A stretch of 5,564 bases of DNA from Cyclobacteriaceae bacterium. GTDB taxonomy: Bacteria > Bacteroidota > Bacteroidia > Cytophagales > Cyclobacteriaceae. Location: contig JALWRJ010000271.1 of assembly GCA_026994125.1 (NCBI GenBank), positions 1 through 5,564 of the forward strand, in the 5' to 3' direction. Below, piece after piece: positions 1-5,564 of this stretch (position 1 is the first letter of the stretch; each line of letters opens with the position of its first letter). The notes under the pieces are model-generated. The model did no database searches and was not told the DNA's origin. It saw only the letters and a program-made list of their open reading frames with translations. The translations under genes were made by a program, and so were the position numbers.

Positions 1-1
1 T

Positions 2-442
2 TTAAAGGAAATACACCGTGTACTAAGGCCCGGAGGCAAAGCTTTAATTAGCACTCCTAATAGTAAAATGACCTTAAGCCGAAACCCCTGGCATATTCGC
101 GAATATACGGCCGCTGAACTAACGGCCTTATGTAAAAAACATTTCGCTCATGTAGATATGCGTGGCATTGCCGGAAACGAAAAAGTAATGCAGTACTATG
201 CACAAAATAAGGCTTCGGTGCAGCGTATTATGCGGTTCGATATCCTAAACCTGCAACACCGGTTGCCGGCCTCCTGGCTAAAACTACCCTACGAAATTTT
301 AAACAGGCGAAATCGCAAAAAATTACAGGCCAACGATAATAGTCTGGTAGCCTCTATTACCCACGATGACTACTTTTTAAACTCGCAACCCGATACTTGT
401 TTAGATTTGTATGCAATCCTAAAAAAGGAATTGCCTGCTTAA
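2..442 (+). CDS. Class I SAM-dependent methyltransferase, C-terminal part (5' end outside window)
   Basis: The frame is open from the left edge (codons start at base 2), so the gene begins upstream and only its last 146 codons are visible. The first ATG, at 68, is internal: the 22 residues before it read as the end of a Rossmann-type methyltransferase fold. They hold HRVLRPGGKALISTPN, where the PGG turn and following strand are typical of the post-motif III region of Methyltransf_11/class I enzymes. The SAM-binding GxGxG motif must lie upstream. Next comes NPWHIREYT, then GNEKVMQYY and a basic LNRRNRKK stretch, wording I associate with a Bacteroidota methyltransferase family. The enzyme would transfer a methyl group from S-adenosylmethionine; its substrate cannot be told from this part. 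No signal peptide or membrane segment is seen here. It ends 40 bases before the RidA-like gene. The family is fairly sure; the specific role is unknown. Confidence 0.85.
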   Translation, partial: LKEIHRVLRPGGKALISTPNSKMTLSRNPWHIREYTAAELTALCKKHFAHVDMRGIAGNEKVMQYYAQNKASVQRIMRFDILNLQHRLPASWLKLPYEILNRRNRKKLQANDNSLVASITHDDYFLNSQPDTCLDLYAILKKELPA

Positions 443-463
443 TGTAATTATAGCTATCTTAGC
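431..463 (+). promoter_or_regulatory. Candidate Bacteroidota-type promoter for the RidA-like gene
   Basis: TATCTTAGC at 455-463 differs by one base from TAnnTTTGC, the -7 element of the main sigma factor in Bacteroidota. A TTG at 431-433, 21 bases upstream, could act as the -33 element; it lies inside the end of the methyltransferase gene. Transcription would then start near 468-471, leaving a very short leader before the ATG at 483. This is a motif match only and could be chance in AT-rich DNA, but it is the only place in the window where an intergenic promoter has room. Confidence 0.4.
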
Positions 464-480
464 AAAGGTAAACCCCTTTG
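463..480. repeat. Perfect 6-bp inverted repeat in the methyltransferase/RidA gap
   Basis: CAAAGG at 463-468 and CCTTTG at 475-480 are exact reverse complements separated by six bases. The repeat ends two bases before the RidA-like start codon. No run of T follows, so it does not look like a normal intrinsic terminator. It could be a small hairpin at the 5' end of the mRNA, an operator overlapping the candidate promoter, or chance. Confidence 0.4.
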
Positions 481-482
481 TT

Positions 483-1013
483 ATGATGTACTATGGTAAA
501 ATGTTGGTGCTGGTATTGGTTTTGCTTGTTCAAAATGTACTGGCACAACCCTCGCACCCAAACCAAAAACTAAAATCGTTAGGTATTACCTTACCCGCCC
601 CGGGTAAGCCGGTGGCCAATTATGTTAAGTATGTTCGAACCGGCAACCTTATTTTTCTATCGGGGCATGGCCCTTGTAATTTAGAGGGTATTCCTAAAGG
701 GCAATTGGGGCGGGAACTTACCATTGCGCAGGGTTATGAAGCAGCCAAACAGGCCGGAATTTGTTTGCTAGCCACCTTAAACGATGCCCTGGAAGGCGAC
801 CTCTCGAAGGTAGTGCGCATTGTACGTGTGTTTGGCCTGGTAAGCTCGGCCAATGACTTTTACGACCAACCCAAGGTAATGAACGGCTGCTCCGACTTAA
901 TGGTTGAGGTGTTTGGCGAAAAAGGGAAGCATGTACGTGCGGCTGTGGGTGTAAATGTATTGCCCTTTAATATACCTGTTGAAATCGAAATGGTGGTAGA
1001 AGTACAGGACTAA
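483..1013 (+). CDS. RidA/YjgF/YER057c/UK114-family protein with signal peptide (probably exported)
   Basis: This is a 176-residue protein. Residues 1-21 form a signal peptide: Lys6, a hydrophobic core (LVLVLVLLV) and a likely signal peptidase I site after NVLA, leaving Gln22 as the mature N terminus; no lipobox Cys is present. The mature part (about 28-174) matches the longer, roughly 150-residue YjgF-like subfamily: LGITLP, PVANYV, the strand GNLIFLSGHGP, a central helix from about 81 to 103, QPKVMNGCSDLMVEVFG, and a C-terminal strand PVEIEMVVEV. Arg152 in HVRAAVG aligns with the substrate-binding Arg105 of E. coli RidA, and Glu167 with Glu120, so the pocket looks intact. RidA proteins hydrolyse reactive enamines and imines made by PLP enzymes, but activity varies in this subfamily. 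ATGs at 483 and 486 are both possible starts; one at 501 would lose the positive n-region. The helicase gene begins 11 bases downstream. Family sure; substrate and periplasmic location inferred. Confidence 0.93.
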   Translation: MMYYGKMLVLVLVLLVQNVLAQPSHPNQKLKSLGITLPAPGKPVANYVKYVRTGNLIFLSGHGPCNLEGIPKGQLGRELTIAQGYEAAKQAGICLLATLNDALEGDLSKVVRIVRVFGLVSSANDFYDQPKVMNGCSDLMVEVFGEKGKHVRAAVGVNVLPFNIPVEIEMVVEVQD

Positions 1014-1024
1014 CATATAAAAGC

Positions 1025-4000
1025 ATGCCTGCCACCTCTAATGCCCAAATTTTAAAAGCTTCTGCCGGCTCAGGCAAAACTTTTGCCTTGGCTAAAACTT
1101 TTATTAAGCAACTTATTTTAAGCCCTACCGAGTACCATCAACTCCTGGCGCTTACCTTTACCAACGATGCCAAAAACGAGATGAAATCTCGTATTTTAAA
1201 AGAGCTTTCAAGCTTAGCAGCCCAGGAAAGCAGCCCTTTTCTTACGGCCATAACCTCCGATTTTACGGCTGAAAAGATTGCCTTAAACCAAGCCCAAATT
1301 TTCCACCGAAGCCAATTAGCACTTACACAAATTTTAAACGATTATTCCCGGTTTAATGTAGTTACACTCGACCATTTTTTTACGCAACTAATTAGGCACT
1401 TGGCTCGAGAATTAAAACTAAACCTGGGCTACGAACTTGATTTAGATACTGCTAAGGCCTTAGACGAAGCCACCTATGCTTTGTTTACCCACCCCGATAA
1501 ACGGGTACGTAAATGGTTGCGCACCTATTTGTTTGCTAAACTGGATGACGACAAAGGCTGGAAAATAGAAGCTAACATTAAATCGTTGGGGACTAAATTA
1601 TTTGAGGATAGCTTTATTGATATAAAAGAGGTGCTAAGTAAAAATGCCGCTCACCTGGACGATTTTGTTACCCAACTCAAAAAGCAAATCATTACCTACG
1701 AACAACAAATGGCCGGCCTGGGGCAACAAGCCTTGCAACTACTAAAAAAGCACAACTTGCAACTTTCTGACTTTAGGAATAATACGGTAAACGTATTTGA
1801 ACGGCTGGCAAAGCAAACTTTTTCCTTTGAAAGCGATTTTTCAGCTACCTTCCGTAACGGTTCATGGTACGCCCAAAAATGTAATATTATAGATAAAATA
1901 GAAGCCTGCGCCAACGATGGGCTTGATGAACTTAGGGAAAAGGTGCTCGAATGGGCAGATAACTATCGTTCAACGTACATTGAAAGTAAAAACCTGCTTA
2001 AAAATATTTTTGCCTATGGGGTGCTATCAGTATTGTACGAAAACCTGTGGGATTACCGAAACACGAACAACATTTTGCTTTTATCGGATACGGCTACCAT
2101 TTTAAATGGGGTTATTTCTTTATCCGATACGCCTTTTATTTACGAAAAAATAGGGGCAAAGTACAAGCACATTTTAATTGATGAGTTTCAGGACACCTCG
2201 GCTCATCAATGGCAAAACATATTGCCTTTGCTGGAATTTGCGCTCTTCGAAGGAGGCCGGGTGCTATTGGTAGGCGATGTTAAGCAGTCTATTTACAGGT
2301 GGCGTGGAGGCGACCCCTCCTTACTGTTGCAACAGGCTCCAGCCGATTTGGCCGCTCATACACCCGATGTGCAATCGTTGGCCAGCAACTACCGAAGCGG
2401 AAAAAACATTGTGCGCTTTAATAATGCTTTTTTTTCAACGGCCAGTTCGCACCTATCCGAATGGGTTTCGCATTTGGAAACTAAGCAAATTGATTTAAAT
2501 AAAGCCTATGCCGATGTAGTGCAAGAGCCTACCAAAGACTTTGACGGTTATGTAAAACTGAGCTTTTTTGATAATACAGAAGATGTATCCTGGCAGCAAC
2601 AAAGTTTTAAAGCTACCAAAGAAGCCATTGTTAAAGCCATAAACGATGGCTTTAGACCAGAGGACATAATGGTACTGGTTCGTAAAAACAATCAGGCACG
2701 AGAGGTAGCTACCTACCTGCTCAGCGAGCATATACCAACCCTTACCGATGAAGCCTTGCAACTCGAGAAATCGCCTTTGGTGCAGTTTATTATGCTAAGT
2801 TTACAAGTTTTGCTTGAACCCATAAATGCTTTGCTTCTTGCCAAACGCGCCTTTTTTGAGGCCTCCTTGCAAGGTAAACCACCCGTACAGGCGTTAGAGC
2901 AAGCCACGCCTTTCGATACTCGGGCATACACCGGCCTTGATGCCTACGAAGCCATTGAAAAGCTTATCCGGGAGTTTCAACTGCACAAACAATTCGATCC
3001 CTTTTTGCAAGGCATTCAGGATGTATGCTTAGAACAAGCTCAAAAAGGCCATGTATCTATTGCCGCATTTATAAACCAGTGGCAACAATTGCACAGCAAC
3101 GAAAAACACAAACCCACAATTATTTTGGGTAAAAACAAAGGAGCAGTGCAAGTAAAAACCATTCATAAATCGAAAGGCCTCCAAAGCCCGGTAGTAATTT
3201 TGCCTAGCATTGAGGGTAAAATAGTTAGATCACATACCATATTTTGGCCCAGCCCCCTACCCAAGCCATATGCAAAATGGGGCAGTTTACCCTTGGCACT
3301 TACCGAAAACCTTATCGAAACCGATTTTGCACCTCAATTTGTAGAAGAACGCTTTGCTACAGTGCTGGAGGAGCTTAATTCGCTTTACGTAGGTTTTACA
3401 CGTGCCATGGAACGGCTATATATTTTTGTTAGCAATAAAAAAGATAAAAACACCATTCAGAAAATAGTAGGAAACACCCTTGCTCATGCCAGTTTTAGCC
3501 TGGGTGGGTTTTTAAAGGATCAAACCTTTGAACTGGGTACTTGTAGTCCGGCTATACCAAAAGAGGATGATGATACCAATGAAAAAGAATTAACGAGTTA
3601 TCCTACGTCCGACCCTGCTCAAAAATTGGCTCCGGCTTCTAACAGCAATTTTTGGAAACAACTGGATAACCAACCGGCACAACAACTACGTACAGGTAAC
3701 ACGCTACATTATATTATGTCGCAGTTGCATAGTGTTACGCCCGAAACCCTAAACGAACAGCTCCAACAAATCCTTAACAAAATGGTATGGCAAGGCAAAC
3801 TGCCTGCGCAAGAGCGGCTGCCGTACAAGCAAAAAATTGAAACCCTCTTTATCAGTTTGCCTCAATTGTACCACTGGTTTGCGCCCGGTTTACAAATTAT
3901 AAACGAGCATAAAATAATAGCTGAAGGTAAGGTACATATTCCTGATAGAGTGGTGCTAAACCAAAATAACGCCATTATTATCGATTTTAAAAAAGAAGTA

Positions 4001-4120
4001 AAAGCAGAAGAGCACCGCAAGCAAATTACCCTTTATGCCCACTTGTTAACCCAAATGGGTTACCGGGTGCAGCAAAAATACCTGGTGTATATCGATAGCT
4101 GCGAAATTGTGGAAGTATGA
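1025..4120 (+). CDS. addA: AddA/RecB-type ATP-dependent helicase-nuclease (UvrD superfamily 1A, PD-(D/E)XK nuclease)
   Basis: This 1031-residue protein is the predicted motor and nuclease subunit of an AddAB-type complex that unwinds and resects DNA double-strand ends for RecA loading. Visible helicase motifs, in order: Walker A ASAGSGKT (12-19, Lys18); Ia LALTFTNDAKNEM (41-53); a TLDHFF segment (114-119); motif II LIDEFQDT (384-391); III LLVGDVKQSIYRWR (414-427); IV SNYRS (454-458); V KTIHKSKGLQ (711-720); VI LYVGFTRAMERL (787-798, Arg793 as arginine finger). The C-terminal nuclease has His895 (GNTLH), Glu961, Asp974 (PDRVV), Asp987 and Lys989 (IIDFKK), and a QxxxY motif at Gln1000/Tyr1004, so catalysis looks intact. 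Residues of about 130-360 are the variable 1B region. It is shorter than B. subtilis AddA (about 1230 residues), with no frameshift or missing domain. Motif V has Gln720-Ser721 where Glu-Phe is usual. The gene starts 11 bases after the RidA-like gene and its stop overlaps the addB start. Function is sure; the AddA name rather than RecB rests on the AddB-like partner. Confidence 0.95.
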   Translation: MPATSNAQILKASAGSGKTFALAKTFIKQLILSPTEYHQLLALTFTNDAKNEMKSRILKELSSLAAQESSPFLTAITSDFTAEKIALNQAQIFHRSQLALTQILNDYSRFNVVTLDHFFTQLIRHLARELKLNLGYELDLDTAKALDEATYALFTHPDKRVRKWLRTYLFAKLDDDKGWKIEANIKSLGTKLFEDSFIDIKEVLSKNAAHLDDFVTQLKKQIITYEQQMAGLGQQALQLLKKHNLQLSDFRNNTVNVFERLAKQTFSFESDFSATFRNGSWYAQKCNIIDKIEACANDGLDELREKVLEWADNYRSTYIESKNLLKNIFAYGVLSVLYENLWDYRNTNNILLLSDTATILNGVISLSDTPFIYEKIGAKYKHILIDEFQDTSAHQWQNILPLLEFALFEGGRVLLVGDVKQSIYRWRGGDPSLLLQQAPADLAAHTPDVQSLASNYRSGKNIVRFNNAFFSTASSHLSEWVSHLETKQIDLNKAYADVVQEPTKDFDGYVKLSFFDNTEDVSWQQQSFKATKEAIVKAINDGFRPEDIMVLVRKNNQAREVATYLLSEHIPTLTDEALQLEKSPLVQFIMLSLQVLLEPINALLLAKRAFFEASLQGKPPVQALEQATPFDTRAYTGLDAYEAIEKLIREFQLHKQFDPFLQGIQDVCLEQAQKGHVSIAAFINQWQQLHSNEKHKPTIILGKNKGAVQVKTIHKSKGLQSPVVILPSIEGKIVRSHTIFWPSPLPKPYAKWGSLPLALTENLIETDFAPQFVEERFATVLEELNSLYVGFTRAMERLYIFVSNKKDKNTIQKIVGNTLAHASFSLGGFLKDQTFELGTCSPAIPKEDDDTNEKELTSYPTSDPAQKLAPASNSNFWKQLDNQPAQQLRTGNTLHYIMSQLHSVTPETLNEQLQQILNKMVWQGKLPAQERLPYKQKIETLFISLPQLYHWFAPGLQIINEHKIIAEGKVHIPDRVVLNQNNAIIIDFKKEVKAEEHRKQITLYAHLLTQMGYRVQQKYLVYIDSCEIVEV

Positions 4121-5564
4121 AGAGTTTTATAGACCATATCATAGCCGATATAAACCCTGAAAACCTGGCCGAATTACGCTCGGTTTGGTATGTTTTTCCT
4201 ACCCAGCGGGCTTGCCGTTATTTTGAATCGAAGCTGGCCGATAGGTTTAACCAACATACCTTTTGGAGCCCCGAAATTCTAAGTATTCAAGAATTTATTC
4301 AGCGCCTCAACCCCCAATGGGTGTTGGCCTCGGAAATACAATTGGTTACCGAGTTATTTACTGCGTACCAGGGCCTTGATTCCCATGTGGTGTTTGATGA
4401 GTTTTACAGCTGGGGCAAGGTGTTACTCAAAGATTTTGATGAAGTAGACCGGTACCTGGTAGATGCTAATCTGCTATATAAAAACCTACAAGATATTAAA
4501 GAGTTAGAAAAAGTGTTTGGCCCGGATAAAGAAGCACTGCAAGCCATTATTGAGTTTCAGAAAGTAATGGATGTATCGGGGAAGGGTAGCTTGTTTACTA
4601 ATTTTGATACTACCTGGAAAACCGTTGGCCAAGCCTACCATATACTGCAAAAAAAACTAACGGATAAGCAGTTGGCCTATGAAGGCATGCTGTACCGCCA
4701 GGCAGCTAAACGTGTAAAACTAGGGGGCGAACTGCCGTTTAGCCGAGTGGTATTTGCAGGTTTTAATGCCCTTTCGCTGGCCGAAGAAGTAATTTTTGAG
4801 CAGCTTTTACATGCAGGTAAAGCACAGGTGTATGTGGATGCCGACCGGTTTTATGTACCCGAACTGGCTAACGATGCTACTACAAACAATTGGGAAGCAG
4901 GCCGATTCCTTACAAAGTACCACCACCGTTGGAAAGGGCTGCCCGTAACCTGGGTTGATGCCAATGGATTTGAACAAGCTAAAACCATTGAAGCCATTGG
5001 GGTGCCTTTAAAAGTAGCACAAGCAAAAGTAGCCGCCCAACTGGTAGCAAACACCAGTAACTACCCGCCTCGCCAAACAGCCATAGTGCTGGCCGATGAA
5101 TGGCTGTTAAACCCGGTGTTGCATGCCTTACCTGTGGGCGAACACCCCATAAATATAACTATGGGCAGGCCGATGGCCGGCCTGGCATTGGGCGAGCTAG
5201 TAGTACATTTTGTGGCCTACCAGACTCGCATTAAGAATGCGGCTGTACCCGAAGCTACCATAGCTGTAGAAGCATTGCAAACCTTGCTAAACAACAGGTT
5301 GGCTACCGATAGCCAGGCGCTACTATATTGGGCACAAACTACTAAACACAGTCATGTTAGCTGGCAATGGCTTCAAAATTTTGACCAAATTACCGACTGG
5401 GAAACACAGCTTTTGATGCCCGAACCCGATGGGTTGAAACTGCTGGACAGGTTAATGAAATTAGTGGAGAACTTGTTTAGCAACCAAAAGATTCCAGACG
5501 AAGCAGCAGCCCTTACCCACCAATTGCTGGCCGAACTAAAAGCCCATTTGCAACTGGTGGGCAA
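4117..5564 (+). CDS. addB: AddB-like exonuclease subunit, N-terminal part (3' end outside window)
   Basis: The frame is open for 482 codons from the ATG at 4117 to the right edge with no stop. The start overlaps the addA stop by four bases (ATGA), a usual sign of translational coupling. Recognisable blocks are WYVFPTQRACRYF (24-36), FWSPEILSIQEFI (49-61), FDEFYSWGKVLLKDFDEVDRY (93-113), LAYEGMLYRQAA (186-197), VVFAGFNALSLAEE (211-224), VYVDADRFY (238-246), TAIVLADEWLLNPVLHALP (321-339) and INITMGRPM (345-353). These follow the inactive-helicase body of AddB-like proteins of Bacteroidota, which carry a PD-(D/E)XK nuclease at the C terminus; that domain would lie beyond the window. No GxxGxGKT Walker A is present; the place where it would sit reads FPTQRA, so this subunit should not hydrolyse ATP. 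Only one Cys (Cys33) occurs in this part, so any Fe-S ligands of the AddB kind must lie mostly downstream. It is the expected partner of the preceding AddA. Role well supported by context; the missing C terminus leaves its nuclease unproven. Confidence 0.88.
   Translation, partial: MKSFIDHIIADINPENLAELRSVWYVFPTQRACRYFESKLADRFNQHTFWSPEILSIQEFIQRLNPQWVLASEIQLVTELFTAYQGLDSHVVFDEFYSWGKVLLKDFDEVDRYLVDANLLYKNLQDIKELEKVFGPDKEALQAIIEFQKVMDVSGKGSLFTNFDTTWKTVGQAYHILQKKLTDKQLAYEGMLYRQAAKRVKLGGELPFSRVVFAGFNALSLAEEVIFEQLLHAGKAQVYVDADRFYVPELANDATTNNWEAGRFLTKYHHRWKGLPVTWVDANGFEQAKTIEAIGVPLKVAQAKVAAQLVANTSNYPPRQTAIVLADEWLLNPVLHALPVGEHPINITMGRPMAGLALGELVVHFVAYQTRIKNAAVPEATIAVEALQTLLNNRLATDSQALLYWAQTTKHSHVSWQWLQNFDQITDWETQLLMPEPDGLKLLDRLMKLVENLFSNQKIPDEAAALTHQLLAELKAHLQLVG

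Noticed and set aside
68..442. A stand-alone 124-residue gene starting at the ATG at 68
   Set aside because: The same frame is open back to base 2 and its upstream residues (LRPGGKALISTPN) are clearly methyltransferase, so the ATG is internal and the gene is cut by the window edge.
1364..1381. TLDHFF in AddA as a degenerate motif, since many UvrD-family proteins read TIHSF here
   Set aside because: A TxDxFF form is what I expect in Bacteroidota AddA-like proteins, so it is not a sign of loss of function.
1709..1721. 13-base repeat ATGGCCGGCCTGG, also at 5173-5185
   Set aside because: Both copies are in frame and encode Met-Ala-Gly-Leu in unrelated parts of addA and addB, with no further similarity around them; chance reuse of codons is enough.
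2428..2435. Run of eight T in addA (and a run of eight A at 4649-4656 in addB) as phase-variation sites
   Set aside because: Both runs simply encode ordinary codons in conserved frames, eight bases is common in AT-rich DNA, and both reading frames are intact; nothing supports switching.
1696..2931. Short open frames on either strand inside addA (for example 1696-1914 minus, 1917-2105 plus, 2277-2498 plus, 2495-2761 minus, 2713-2931 minus)
   Set aside because: All lie within the intact addA frame, their translations resemble no family I know, and they have no promoter or start signal; they are shadows of the real gene.
4851..5564. Minus-strand open frames at 4851-5054 and 5373-5564
   Set aside because: They lie opposite the continuous AddB-like frame, which has conserved family blocks, and give low-complexity Ser/Ala/Trp-rich products typical of antisense shadows.

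Overview
The window looks like ordinary chromosomal DNA from a member of the Bacteroidota. The evidence is protein-level resemblance (the methyltransferase tail and the AddAB-type pair have the motif wording seen in this phylum), the lack of clear Shine-Dalgarno sequences before the starts, and one promoter-like site close to the Bacteroidota -7 consensus TAnnTTTG. Base composition is moderately AT-rich and even throughout. I see no mobile element, RNA gene, CRISPR array or sign of recent transfer. The order within the phylum cannot be fixed from this sequence.

Layout, all on the + strand and almost fully coding: (1) 2-442, the C-terminal part of a class I SAM-dependent methyltransferase that begins before the window; (2) a 40-base gap with a weak promoter candidate and a perfect 6-bp inverted repeat; (3) 483-1013, a RidA/YjgF-family protein with an N-terminal signal peptide; (4) an 11-base gap; (5) 1025-4120, a 1031-residue AddA/RecB-type helicase-nuclease with all UvrD-family helicase motifs and an intact C-terminal PD-(D/E)XK nuclease; (6) from 4117 to beyond the right edge, the N-terminal 482 codons of its partner, an AddB-like protein whose start overlaps the addA stop in ATGA. 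No stretch longer than 40 bases lacks a gene.

The addA-addB pair should encode the two subunits of one double-strand-break end-resection machine that prepares ends for RecA-dependent repair. The overlapping start and stop fit translational coupling of the two subunits. The RidA-like gene lies close upstream and may share their transcript, but its predicted export argues against a direct part in DNA repair. The methyltransferase is probably an unrelated neighbour.

I did not find a clearly undescribed system. The points most worth a second look are the exported RidA-family protein, the AddB-like subunit with no Walker A at its N terminus, and the altered helicase motif V in AddA.
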